From positions 60,033,809 through 60,097,808 of the forward strand of contig NC_089494.1 of assembly GCF_036850765.1 (NCBI RefSeq): DNA of 64,000 nt. Direction: 5' to 3'. The stretch is from Saccopteryx bilineata (taxonomy: Eukaryota; Chordata; Mammalia; Chiroptera; Emballonuridae). The notes under the pieces are model-generated. The model had not been told where the DNA came from and made no database searches. It worked only from the letters and a program-made list of their open reading frames with translations. Both the position numbers and the translations under genes were made by a program. This document shows, piece by piece, positions 44,715-55,818 of the stretch (within the stretch, counting starts at the first letter, position 1; each line of letters starts with the position of its first letter).

Positions 44715-44914
44715 GCCTCACCTGTGGTGGCGCAGTGGATAAAGCATCAACCTGGAAATGCTGAGGTCACCGGTTTAAAACCCTGGGCTTGCCTGGTCAA
44801 GGCACATATGGGAGTTGATGCTTCCAGCTCCTCCCCCCTTCTCTCTCTCTGTCTCTCTCCTCTCTCTCTCTCCCTCTCTCTCTCCTCTCTAAAAAATGAA
44901 AATTAAAAAAAAAA
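44715..44914 (+). mobile_element. SINE-C copy, young
   Basis: GCCTCACCTGTGGTGGCGCAG head, 'aaatgctgaggtcaccggtt', 'gcttgcctggtcaaggcaca', CT-rich run and A-tail. Target duplication AAAGAATAGGG at 44,705 and 44,915. Confidence 0.93.
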
Positions 44915-45114
44915 AAAGAATAGGGAAGGGGAAAAAAGGCAGTCTATACACAAGTCAACTGTAAAAAAAAAAAAGAAACACATTTATGAGACAATCAGGA
45001 AATTTTTAGCAATAATTGAATATTTAATAACATTAAGAAATTCCTAAAGATTTTTTAGATGAGATAATATTGTGGTTACTCTTTTTAAAAAGTCCTTATA
45101 AAAATACATACTGA

Positions 45115-45481
45115 GCCCTGGCTGGTTGGCTCAGCGGTAGAGCGTCGGCCTGGCGTGCGGGGGACCCGGGTTCGATTCCCGGCCAGGGAACATAGGAGAA
45201 GCGCCCATTTGCTTCTCCACCTCCTACCCCTCCTTCCTCTCTGTCTCTCTCTTCCCCTCCCGCAGCTGAGGCTCCATTGGAGCAAAGATGGCCCGGGCGC
45301 TGGGAATGGCTCCTTGGCCTCTGCCCCAGGCGCTAGAGTGGCTCTGGTCGCGGCAGAGCGACCCCCCCCCCCCAGGGGCAGAGCATCGCCCCTGGTGGGC
45401 GTGCCGGATGGATCCCGGTCTGGCGCATGCGGGAGTCTGTTTGTCTCTCCCCGTTTCCAGCTTCAGAAAAATACAAAAAAA
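45115..45481 (+). mobile_element. SINE-A, young full-length copy
   Basis: Intact tRNA-like head with matching acceptor arms (GCCCTGG...CCAGGG), A-box TTGGCTCAGCGGTAGAGC, B-box GGTTCGATTCC, full body, terminal 'cagcttcagaaaaatac' and A-tail. 15-bp duplication AAAAATACATACTGA at 45,100 and 45,482. A C-run (45,363-45,373) is expanded relative to other copies. Confidence 0.95.
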
Positions 45482-45496
45482 AAAAATACATACTGA

Positions 45497-47400
45497 AATA
45501 TTTATGGATGAAAAAATATGATATTTGGATTTGCTCCAGAATAATTCATTTGGGTTGGGGAAAGGGTAGAGGTATAAACAAAACAAAATTGTGCATGACT
45601 TGATCTTTGCTGATGTTGGCTGATGAATACATGGAGGTTTATTATACTATTCTCTCTACATCTGTGTGTTTTCAAATTTTTCCATTTAAAAAAATGTTTT
45701 AAAGTATGAAAGAATATCATTATTCTATATATCGTGTATACATAGCTCTTCCTCACAATTGGCAAGCTCTGCTATTGCAAACAGCCCTTCTGCCTTTACA
45801 GACCCTTTTTCCTCTGGAGACCCCCATGACATTATTAATGCAAAAATCCTCCTGTGCTAGAGAGTGGTTCTAACCAACCCAAGAATGAAATTGAAAGCAT
45901 GGTACAAAAGCATATGCACAGTGTGTGCCTGTAGATTATACTTTGTATTTAGGGTATACTCACTAATGACTACCTTTTTTAATTAGCCAAATTTTTAAAT
46001 TATTAAATTAAAATAATGTTCCTGGAAAAAATATAAATAATACAGATAATGGGGAAAAGGCAAAATGTTTCTCCCATCACCCAGTCTCACTCCCAGAGGT
46101 ATGGAACCACATAATTTACATGCTTATGAATATCCTTCCAGAAATGTTCAATACATAATTGTGTGTGTGTGTTTAGAGAAGTTATTTTTAGGAAATATTT
46201 AAGTACAAGAAGGATCTGGCTTTTGGTTAATTTTACTATGAACAATTATTAGTGTATATAGATATAATGTGTCTTTATATTGCAACACTTTTATATTCAC
46301 AAAGTTATATATTTATATAATTTAATCATAGCCCTCTTGTCATATGTGATTTTCCATGTCATTCTAGTATAGTTACTTATATTTTTATTGGTCATTTGAA
46401 AATATAGCTGAAGTTTTCATCCTAATATAAAAGAAGATACATTAAAATGAAAACAAATTAATGGTTTATCTATTATTGTTTCTTTAAAACCTTTCAAATT
46501 TAAAATGTTTAAATGGATTTTCCTTTGAGGCTATTATGGTGCTGTCTCTCATCAATAAAGTAATACATAACTGTAGAGCATAGAAAGAAAAGAACAAGAT
46601 TGCTGCCTTTGCTTATTCTTATGTCATCTGCCTCAATTAGGAGTAAAAATGGTTGTATTATAGTATAACAAATATTTTTGAAAATATATTAAAATTGTGA
46701 GAGTAGCTTTTTTATACTACTTCTTTATAACTTTCAACCTTTAAAGTTGTAAGATTTGCATCAATAAACAAAAATGTTTTATTCTTTAAAATATTTTAAT
46801 CTACAAATTTTCCTTACAACTATGGGATGACCTCAAGTAAGATGAATCTCAAATGAACATTGACCACAATGCCTTTATCTCCTACTAACTTGTTCTCAAG
46901 ATTCATCAGGCATACAGTACCCATTACCATGTTACTTTTCAATATTCCCCCAATGGGCACGTGCTCTTCCAGTTTCTTTGTTTGTGTTCTTCCAGTGATT
47001 ACTGATTTTTCAAATTGGTGGAAAAAGATAACTCTTTACTTTGGTTACATGCATGGCTGGCTTCAAAGGTGTGTGACCTGCTTAGTCATGGAGAGCCCTA
47101 CATTCAGAAGGGCCCTACACTTGGTTTAATGTCACTGTTTCAAAGTACATAATACGTTTATCCTTAAACTTGTGTTTTGTAAGTGAAGTCCAAATGGAGC
47201 ACTGCATGTGCAAACACACATGTGTCTGTTGTTCCTGCCATGCCATTTGCATATATCATTCCTGATGCTGCATGAGCACAGAATTCCAGAGGACCCAACA
47301 TGGGAATTCAGTAGGACTCAAAGCAAGTACAAGGTCGGCATTTAATGAAAGCCATTGGCTTCTGTAAAGCATTGGTGAATGTGCATGTATCAGGAAGTGA
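45497..47400. other. Unassigned, mostly repeat-poor intergenic sequence
   Basis: 1.9 kb of AT-rich DNA with no gene recognised. 46,430-46,860 contains an octamer-like ATTTGCAT directly beside CAATAAAC. 47,040-47,130 is faintly repeat-like. Confidence 0.45.
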
Positions 47401-47418
47401 AATAAAAAATGGTCAAGT

Positions 47419-47782
47419 GCCCTGGTCAGTTGGCTCAGTGATAGAACATTGGCCTGGTGTGTGGATGTCCCGGGTTCGATTCCCAGCCAGGGCACACAGG
47501 AGAAGCACCCATCTGCTTCTCCACCCTTCCCTCTCTCCTTTCTCTCTGTCTCTCTCTTCCCCTCCTGCAGCCAAGGCTGCATTGGAGCAAAGTTGGCCTA
47601 GGTGCTGAGGATGGCTCCATGGCCACTGCCTCAGGTGCTAGAATGGCTCTGGTTGTAACAGAGTAAAGCCCCAGATGGGCAGAGCATCACCCACTCATGG
47701 GAATGCCAGGTGGATCCCGGTCAGACTCATGTGCAAGTCTGTCTCTCTGCCTCCTTGCTTCTCACTTCAGAAAAAATAAAAA
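47419..47782 (+). mobile_element. SINE-A copy
   Basis: GCCCTGGTCAGTTGGCTCAG head, B-box GGTTCGATTCC, 'ccaaggctgcattggagcaa', tail 'cttcagaaaaaat'. Flanks resemble each other: TGGTCAAGT / TAGTCAAGT. Confidence 0.9.
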
Positions 47783-47794
47783 GATAGTCAAGTT

Positions 47795-48620
47795 AGTTTT
47801 TGCAGCATTTCCAGTGTTCTGGTAAGAACAACATACCTATGCATGGTTTGAGCTACAAAATACAAATTGTGTGATTTTGGTGATTCTGCAGACATCTTAA
47901 ATGTTCTCATACTTGTATTTAAAACTGGCATTCCACAATAAAAAGATAAATGATAAAAATCATGCCAATAATTTAAGAGTCTTAATTTTTCTTTACTTAG
48001 AGAACCATTAAATAACAAAAAACAAAACACACCATGACAAGGCAAGGCAGAAACTGGAATAAAAGGAAAAGCTTCTATTTTAGTATCTTTAATGTGGTTT
48101 TTTCTGACTTTTGAACAAGGGGCTCCACATTTTCATTTTGCACTGGCCTCACAGATTCGGTAACCAGTGCTGGTTCTGTGTTCTTTGTTTGCTGCCCCGG
48201 GAGTCCTCCTGCAGGAAGTATCTGTTCTCCATTCTGAAGTCATTAGTTCACTCTAGTAACTGAGGTTTGGTTGGAGAAAGGACATCTTTATTTTGGCAAA
48301 TGGGCAGAACTGGCGAACAGAAGTAGCAAAAGGAATTATCTTGTGTCCTGAAATCTAGTATGCTAAAAAGCTTAGCTTCAATGGTTAGGTTTTGTTTTCT
48401 TGTTGTTGTTTTGTTTTGCTTCATTGCAGTTTACAGCTGTGAGTTTTTCACACAGTTGAAGAGCAGTTGTCAAATATTTTCCCTTCGTCACTTGTTTTTA
48501 CAAAAACCCAAGACTTCCCAGTGTTGTCTTGCTGTGAGTTTTTCTTTTTTCTTAGAACTACTAGAAAATGACTCAGACTAATCAAATACTGCGATGTTCA
48601 TTTTTATGTGATTGTCTGCC
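47795..48620. other. Unassigned sequence
   Basis: 48,110-48,200 ('ccacattttcattttgcactggcctcaca') may be an old repeat of unknown family; nothing else recognised. Confidence 0.4.
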
Positions 48621-48624
48621 ATTC

Positions 48625-48770
48625 TCTGATGAACCATCTTCAGATTATTTCAACAAATATTTATTGAAAAGTAGCTTTGCAAGATCCACGGTGGTGGGAT
48701 ACCAAGTGAAATAGGAAGAGTCCCTGGCTTCAAGGGATTTAGACCTACAGGTCCTCCAGAGGGAACAAGT
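48625..48770 (-). mobile_element. L2 3' end, antisense
   Basis: 'caacaaatatttattgaaaag', 'ggtgggataccaagtgaaat', 'gtccctggcttcaagggatt' follow the reversed L2 terminus. Confidence 0.6.
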
Positions 48771-48919
48771 GAGGCCAAAATGTGATGATGAGAGATCCAG
48801 TGGCTTATGGGGAAAGGTCTTTTGTTTTGTTTTTTATTTCCATACAAACTAGTGAACTCTACTTTTCATGGTACATAAATCACTACCTAAAAATGAGTTA
48901 AGGAAAATAAGTTAACTTA

Positions 48920-49026
48920 GTGCTTGCTTGGGCGGCACATATACTAAAATTAAGATAATTCAGAGAAGATTAGAATGGTCCCTGTGTAAGGACGATGTGC
49001 AAATTCATGAAGTATTCCACATTTTT
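48920..49026 (+). pseudogene. U6 snRNA pseudogene
   Basis: 107 bases colinear with U6: GTGCTTGCTTGGGCGGCACA, 'tatactaaaatt', a diverged central segment 'aagataattcagagaagatt', 'agaatggtccctgtgtaagga', 'tgcaaattcatgaagtattcc', ending in TTTTT. About fifteen substitutions, including in the conserved ACAGAGA region (ATTCAGAGA), and no clear upstream snRNA promoter, so most likely a dead retrocopy. Confidence 0.92.
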
Positions 49027-49755
49027 GCATGGTTTTGTTAACCAATGTTGCCTCAACAAATTCAACTAAAAAATAATAATAATAATAAAATAATAATAAA
49101 TAAAATTTAAAAAGTTTAAATGTTAAAAATAGACAGTAAATTAACTTAAAGTACCACTGAATAAAGATATCATTGTTGTGGGAAACGACAAGAAAGGGTT
49201 GAAATTGATCCATTTGGGAGGAAGAATGCTCCTTTGGAAAAAAAAAACCTTTGTCATTTAGAGTTGAAATTTCAGTTTTCTCTGATTTGAAAATGTAAGT
49301 ACAGAAATGCTGCTTAGGAGAATCCAACCAAAAGATGTAAATCTGCGATTCAGAATAATTCTGCTGACAATAATCAAAATCATTCCTCAAGTTGTGACAG
49401 GCTGGTGTTCCACTTCCAGGGTACATTTATCCATGAGTCTCTGAGGGCTTTGTTCTCAACATTCACTCACTCTTCTTCATTCACTCACCATTTTCAAAAC
49501 CCATATCAGGAGCAATAACTTGTGATATGCTCCTAAACCCAGGCTCTTGAGAGTTGCTCTTGTAGTTCTGTTGTAAAAATGTTTCTGAAAATGATTTAAC
49601 ATATATTTGAATTATTTAATATTGGAAGGTAAAAATGCTTTGCAACTTCTTTTCATGAAATGCTCATGGATCTTTTCACCCCAAGAGTTCCCAGTTACAT
49701 CGTATTTATCTATTTTCCAACATCTGTTATTTCCTTTTTCCTTGCAATAGTGCTC
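49027..49755. other. Unassigned sequence
   Basis: An (AAT)n run at 49,072-49,102; otherwise nothing recognised. Confidence 0.45.
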
Positions 49756-49759
49756 CTGA

Positions 49760-50050
49760 TTTTTAACTGAGCATGTGGCCACCTGTTATAAAGACATTTT
49801 CCAGCATCCCAGAAGCTAGGTATGTCCACATGACTAAATTTTATCTATTGTGATATAAGCAGGTACATGTGTCTAATATCCATCTTTCCTGGTGGCTAGA
49901 ATGCAAATGTGAGGGCTGGAGCTTCAGCAGCCATGTGGACCATGAGATAGAAAGTCTCAGTGGAGCGAGGAGCATGGGACTGAGTCTCAGAGAGCACTTG
50001 CATCCAGCAGCAGAGAATCCCTTTCCTTACAGACACAAGTAGAAAAAGAA
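49760..50050. mobile_element. Possible ancient LTR-like repeat
   Basis: 'catcccagaagctaggtatgtccacatgactaaattttatctattgtgatataagcagg' parallels a common old interspersed repeat ('gcagctaggtgtggccatgtgactaagtt' type). Family not assigned. Confidence 0.4.
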
Positions 50051-50320
50051 GTTCCAGTGGCTTTAAAATTCATAATACAGTCTGAGATTTTGAGCAAATT
50101 ACTACAAATATAAGCTGGTCATACTGGCCAGTTAAGGTAATAACCTAAGGAAAAATCATAAATGTAATTAAGATGAATAAAAACTAAGGTACAAAGATAC
50201 ATAATTACATAAAAATAAAGGTTTTGAAGAACTTTATAAATGTAATTGTAATTGAATTAACTCTTTAATTTGAATATTTAGGGATCTAGATGAAAGGGAT
50301 GGTATTAATACCAAATAATA

Positions 50321-50677
50321 GACCCTGACAGGTTGGCTCAGTGATAGAGCCTCCCCTGGGTGTGTGGATGTCCCGGGTTCAATTCTGGGTAAAGGCACAC
50401 AGGAGAAGTGACTACCTGCTTCTCCACCCCTCCTTCTATGCTCTCTCTCTCCTCAAATGCCTGCAGCCATGGCTAGATTGCCTCCAGTGACTTGGCCCAG
50501 GGCACTGATGATGGCTCCATGGCCTTGCCTCAGGCACTAAAAATAGCTCGGTTTTGAGTATGTCCCAAAATAAGCAGACCATTGTCCCATAGGGGTCTTG
50601 CTGGGTGGATCCCAGTCGGGGTGCATGTGGGAGTCTGTCTCTTTGTCTCTCTTGCTCTCACTTAAATTTTTAAAAAG
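50321..50677 (+). mobile_element. SINE-A, old copy
   Basis: GACCCTGACAGGTTGGCTCAGTG head, B-box GGTTCAATTC, 'gcttctccacccctcct', 'ggatcccagtcggggtgcat'. Flanked by ATACCAAATAATAG / ATACCAAATGATAG. Confidence 0.87.
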
Positions 50678-50691
50678 ATACCAAATGATAG

Positions 50692-51475
50692 TGACCGATA
50701 TAAAGGCTATTGTCCTTTTAAAACTATTTTGTTTCCTTGCGAAGAGTCATTTCCATCATGTAAATCATGATGCATTTAACAAATAAATTTATTTGAAACT
50801 AAAAATAAAAAATACCAAGAATGTAGATAAGTACATTAATAATTGAAATGAACCATTTTCAAACAATAGTAGAATATATTGGTTTGAATAACTGTGTGCC
50901 TAGCTCCTAAAAGAGCAATAGCCAGATATAATAGCCAGTGGCAATAACTATCTTGAATGTAGCAAGAATACGCCAAGATTGTGAGCTTCAGATCTGTTTT
51001 TGCCTTCCTGTTCCCTTCAATGGGGTGATTTGGAGAACAATTTCTTACCCTTGAGAGATGAAACTGGGTTAGCCTCAGAGCTCACTGCTCTTTCCTCTGT
51101 TTTATTTTCCTTGCTGGGAAATGGTTCTTTGCAGTGGACTAGAGAGGCTCATCAATGAGGGGAGCACCTGTGCCTCTGGGAAAAAGGACTAGAATGGGAG
51201 CTGACCCAATCTATTGGACAGCTAGAGCTATCTAGTCTGATCTGTGTCCCACAGTGTACAGAGAATGCTAAGCAAGTATCAGTTTCTAATCTGATTTTCT
51301 TTGTTGCCTCAAGGCTAAATGCAATGCTTTGACATCAGGGCAAGCAAAGTAATAAACTCTGAATTATTAGCAGAAAACTTATAAAACAAAGTATTTCTTG
51401 AATGTCACCTATTTACTTGGTACTCAATGGATGCAAAACAGTAGATATGAATTCTGCTTTCTGCTTATAATAAAG
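50692..51475. other. Unassigned sequence
   Basis: Nothing recognised. Confidence 0.45.
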
Positions 51476-51479
51476 TTGG

Positions 51480-51650
51480 AAAAACAAGGAACAAACGTGT
51501 AATTATCTTCTTGTGGCTCTGTATCCTCTCAAGACCATAAATTTCATGACAGGAAGGACTGTAGTCATCATATTCACCGCTGCCTATTATAACCCAATCC
51601 CTTCCCAATCATTAATACTTGAATAAATAAATAAACATACACTATTGAAG
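51480..51650 (+). mobile_element. L2 3' end, sense
   Basis: 'ccataaatttcatgacaggaaggactgtagtc', 'caccgctgcctattataacc' and 'cttgaataaataaataaa' match the L2 terminus. Confidence 0.55.
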
Positions 51651-52165
51651 TAACAAGAAAAGACAGCCTCTGTATAGTCATGTACCAAAATGAGGAGTAA
51701 AGAACTAAAATTAAAAGCTATTAGAAATGTGAAGCTAAGTGAACAGTCAATGGATTTAGAGGTTAGTTTAAAATTGGATCTTCCCATGGTTTACAGAATA
51801 AAAGAAGCTCTCCAAGCTGGCTGGCCTGCCAGCATTGGGGCACTGACTGTGTCCTTTCAAATGTATAAAGCATTCCCAAGAGAGGACATGTAGCAGCAAA
51901 TGCCCCAACCCCAGTGTCAAACCTTTCTTCTCCACTTGGGATAGTGGAGCATTTTCCAGATAATCTCTTCTCTGGAATCTAGAGACCTCTAAACAAATGA
52001 CACTTTATGATGAGACTTTCTTTAGTTACTACACTGCTCCTTTAAGAATCTAAAGCCTGAAAATCTTGGGTGTAAAGCATAATTTTAATACTGTAATTTG
52101 GGTGCCAATGATAGTTCTGAAATGTGAGAATTTGGTTGCTCTTTAGCTTTATGACTTTTAAGAAT
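51651..52165. other. Unassigned sequence
   Basis: Nothing recognised; short frames of 66-67 codons on both strands overlap here and look like chance. Confidence 0.45.
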
Positions 52166-52167
52166 TT

Positions 52168-52540
52168 GGCTCTGGCCAATTGGCTCAGTGTTAGAGCATT
52201 GGCCCAGCATGTGGATATCCTGGGTTCAATTTCTGGTCAGGGCACACAGGAGAAGTGCACATCTGCTTCTCCATCTCTCCCCCTTCTCACTTCTCCCTTC
52301 GCTCCCCTCCCATCCCACAGCCATAGCTCAATTGAAGCAAGTTGGTCCCTGGTGCTGAGCATGGCTCCATGGCCTCCACCTTAGGTGCTAAGAAAAGCTT
52401 GTTTGCTGAGCAAAGGAGAAACTCCCCCAGATGGGCAGAGCATCACCCTCTAGTGGGCTTGCTGGGTGGAACCCGGTTGGGGCACATGTGAAAGTCTATC
52501 TGCCTCCCTTCCTCTCACTGAATAAAAAAATTTTTAAAAG
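52168..52540 (+). mobile_element. SINE-A, old copy
   Basis: GGCTCTGGCCAATTGGCTCAGTG head, B-box GGTTCAATTTC, 'gcacacaggagaagtgcaca', 'catagctcaattgaagcaag', ACCCTCTAGTGG, tail. Confidence 0.87.
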
Positions 52541-52544
52541 AGGG

Positions 52545-53440
52545 AAAAAAATAATCTTAAGACACTTGGGCAGTCCAGTCCCAGATTGCCTGGCCACTCT
52601 TGAAAAGAGTCCAGGCTACATCCAGAGGAGGAACCTATGGCTTCTCTCCAAGGCAGCCCTGGGCAACAGGACACCACACAGACTAGGCTGCTCTTCTTGA
52701 GCTGGTGATATCCCACTGATGGAAATTTTATCTCACTTTTGACAAGAAAAAGAAGGGTCTAGTTTTCTTGAGGATTCATACCTATTGGAACAGCTATACT
52801 CACCTTCTTTGCCATCAGTCTATGCTAAACCCATTCTGGAGAGGTGAGACACTAGACCCCTCTTAAGTCAGGTAACTTCTTCTTTTTTCCTCAAAAGTTC
52901 TGATTACTGGTAATAAAGAGTCCCAGCAGAAAATAGATGGTGCACTCAAAATGAGATAATTTGAGGAGAGTTTGGTAAAAGTGTAGATAGTGTAAAGGGA
53001 ATCAGAAGGCATAGGACTATAGCGTCTATAGGGGCTGTTATGACCCTACAATAACAAAAATACAGAGAAATTATTGAAACTTGAAAATTGAGAGGTTGTG
53101 CACAGAGGCACACCAGACAAGAGCCAGGACACAACCAGTCTAATGAAAACCCTCAGGGAGGAAACCATAACTACTCTCCCACTCCACTTCCCTTGGTCAT
53201 TACTGACAGGAAGCTGCAGGAGCAAGGGAACTCTTTGATGGCATCTCTACAGTTCAATTCTAATGCAGAGAGCAAGATGAAGACGGTTAGAAGTGGAACT
53301 CAGGGGCAAATGGAAGCTCTCTGCACAGCTGAATTGTGTCCATTTTCCACAATTTTGTGTCTGTGTAAAGATCCACTCATTTCAAGTAAAAAGGACCTTT
53401 TTCTAGAATTAGTCTTTACTCATACTAATACATTGTACCA
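52545..53440. other. Unassigned sequence
   Basis: Nothing recognised. A 130-codon plus-strand frame begins at 53,088 and overlaps the MIR that follows; not supported. Confidence 0.4.
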
Positions 53441-53444
53441 CAAG

Positions 53445-53620
53445 CAAATAGAATCATGGACTCAGGAACCTAAATTCTAATCCCACCTCTGCCAATAATC
53501 AGCTGTGAGATGTCGGGAAAGTTAATTTTCTGTATTTAGGTGGTTTTGTTTGTCTGCACTTTACTGCCTCACAAGAATATTTTGAAGATACTTGCAACAC
53601 TTGAGTTTATGTTGACCACC
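53445..53620 (+). mobile_element. MIR, sense
   Basis: 'catggactcaggaacctaaattctaatcccacctctgccaat' and 'agctgtgagatgtcgggaaagtt' match the MIR 5' half. Confidence 0.7.
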
Positions 53621-54078
53621 TCTTTTTCTACAATTGCTTTCCTTGACGGCTTAATAACCAAAAGCGGGAGCTTCACTGGTTCTCTTTTGGGTCATCTCTA
53701 TAAAATCTCTATCACTCTCTATCTCTCATTTTATATTGTTTCCTATTTCACTTCATCTAATATTGAAATCTGCCATGTGGTGGTGCGCTGGGAATACTGT
53801 TGTGGTTTAATTCCATGTTCATTGTTTCTACTGTTAAAATCTGAAAAAAGCTGATCCTTCAAGATTAAGGTGAATCACTCTAATGGTATTTTTTTTACAA
53901 TTCTGATACTATCACAACTCATTCAAAACATAAATATTGTTCACAAATAGTTTTTAAATTTTCTTACAGTACAGTATATGACAGAAGCAGTAAAATGCCA
54001 AAAAGTCACAATATTGAAAAAACAACTGATTATATAAGATTGTGTATACAATGGTAACAATGATGATAAAGAATGTGT
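53621..54078. other. Unassigned AT-rich sequence
   Basis: Nothing recognised. Confidence 0.4.
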
Positions 54079-54079
54079 T

Positions 54080-54301
54080 TACATATTGTTAAATAAACAA
54101 TGATGTTTATTATATGCCAGGTACCACACTAAGTACTTTACACATATAATTTCATACTAATTATTATTAGATTTATTATACTCACCATGTAGAAGAAGAA
54201 CATGAGATTTTTTTAAAAAAAATCTTCTTCAAGGCTATAAAATATTACCCAGATTCAGGATTCAGATCCCAGTTGTCTAACTTAGACACTACAATATTAT
54301 T
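54080..54301 (-). mobile_element. MIR, antisense
   Basis: 'tatatgccaggtaccacactaagtactttacacatataatttcat' and 'cccagattcaggattcagatcccag' follow the reversed MIR. A SINE-D insertion ends it. Confidence 0.7.
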
Positions 54302-54438
54302 TTTAAAAAGTTTTTAAATATATTTAAATTTTTTTCCCATTGATTGATTGCTTCTTGTACGTGTCCTGACCAGGGATTGAACCCATGACTTTGGTGCAGC
54401 AAGACTATGCTTTATCCACTGAGCCACTTTCCAGAGCC
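54302..54438 (-). mobile_element. SINE-D copy, antisense, in MIR
   Basis: 'cccattgattgattgcttcttgtacgtgtcctgaccagggattgaaccca' and CTTTATCCACTGAGCCACTTTCCAGAGCC end. Flanks ACAATATTATT / ACGATATTATT. Confidence 0.75.
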
Positions 54439-54914
54439 ACGATATTATTAAATTTATTACATTTTATAAAGCTTATGAATATTTAAGTTTCAAAAAGGGC
54501 ACATGATCCAAATCCCTTACCCAATAACTAAGCTTATGAAAATGTTTCCTAATCCCAAAGAAAGGCAGCACAATTCCAGGGATGGCTGCAGCGATGCATG
54601 CACAGCAATGTAAATGTACTTAATGCCACTGAACTGCACAATTCACAATTGTTAAAGTGGCAAATTTTTATGTGATATATATTTTACCACAATAAAACCT
54701 TTTTTAAGAATTCAAAAAGAAAACAGTATTTCACTAAAAAAAAATTATTTTTGTAACACGTTGCTTTAAATGCTTGTATATTAAAATTAATGACAAAACT
54801 AAATATTATATATGACATATTTTGTTTCCATGTATGAAATTATGTATTCAAGTTGGTTGTAAACTTTTAAACTATCTTCTCCTTCTTTAAAAAAAAAAAA
54901 AGAGCAATTATCAT

Positions 54915-55100
54915 GTCTGACCTGTGGTAGTGCAGTGGATAAAGCATTGACCTGGAACACTGAAGTCACTGGTTTGAAACCCCAGGCTTGCCTGGTCAAG
55001 GCACAAATGGGAGTTGATGCTTCCTGCTCCTCCTCTCTTCCCTTTCTCTCTCTCCCCTTTATAAAATGAATAGTCTTTAAAAAAAAATAAGAATTTAAAA
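54915..55100 (+). mobile_element. SINE-C copy
   Basis: GTCTGACCTGTGGTAGTGCAG head, 'aacactgaagtcactggttt', 'gcttgcctggtcaaggcaca', CT-rich run, A-rich tail that runs up to the ERV LTR target site. Confidence 0.9.
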
Positions 55101-55113
55101 AATAAAACATCTC

Positions 55114-55813
55114 TGTAAAGCCAGTGGCCATGGCCAGCCACCACTATCTTAGCAGCCGCCCGGCCCATGCAGGTTCACATTGGATTCGGACAGTCGGTAA
55201 AGAAACAATGGAGCCAAAAACTGATGGGCCATCTTCTTTAATTCTAGCTTGCACCCGGCGGGCAAGTAAAAATAGACACTGGGCTCCAAAACCCACTCAC
55301 ATTCAGTGCTCACAAAGCTACTGACTTATCCGAGTTTCCTAGAATCAAAGGTTTCTAGTTCACCAGCCTTATTCTCCTCCGTTCCCCATCTCCTTCCTTC
55401 TCTCTACACAAACTACACAAACTGGCATCTCACTCAGCACTCCGCCATCTTGGCTGCTTCTCCTGGCCACATGGCCTCTTTCCACTGCTCTCTGCTCTGC
55501 TCCCTCTGCTCTCTCATGCTAATCATCCCAGGAACCAAGAGAGCAAACTCCCATTCTGCCCCCACTTTATATTGTAGCTTCACAACCTCTAATCCAATAT
55601 ACAAAGTAGGGAAGTCCCTAATACAAAGTCACTTCTCTGAGGCATGATTGGATTGTACCACCCCACATCAAAAAGGGTGGGAAAGGCTTAATCCCAAAAC
55701 CAAGCCCCAGGCTACAAGGATTCTCAACACACATTAATATCACCTGGGCGACGGCCTCACGTGGGCAGCACCATTTTAACAAAGTGAGCAAAATACATTT
55801 TATCTGCCCAACA
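55114..55813 (-). mobile_element. Solo ERV LTR, 700 bp
   Basis: On the minus strand: TGTTGGGCAG...GGCCACTGGCTTTACA, with TG..CA ends. A TATA-like ACAATATAAAG lies upstream of the middle and ATTAAAGAAG is a likely polyadenylation signal before the U5 end. A 5-bp duplication ATCTC flanks it (55,109-55,113 and 55,814-55,818). No retroviral genes adjoin it. Its 3' end is related to the LTR at 7,537-7,862 but it is longer. Little decay is visible, suggesting a fairly recent insertion. Confidence 0.9.
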
Positions 55814-55818
55814 ATCTC

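Noticed and set aside
45115..45190. Intact tRNA gene
   Set aside because: It is the tRNA-like head of SINE-A, with SINE body, A-tail and target duplication.
48950..49426. 158-codon minus-strand frame
   Set aside because: Runs through the complement of the U6 pseudogene and an (AAT)n run.
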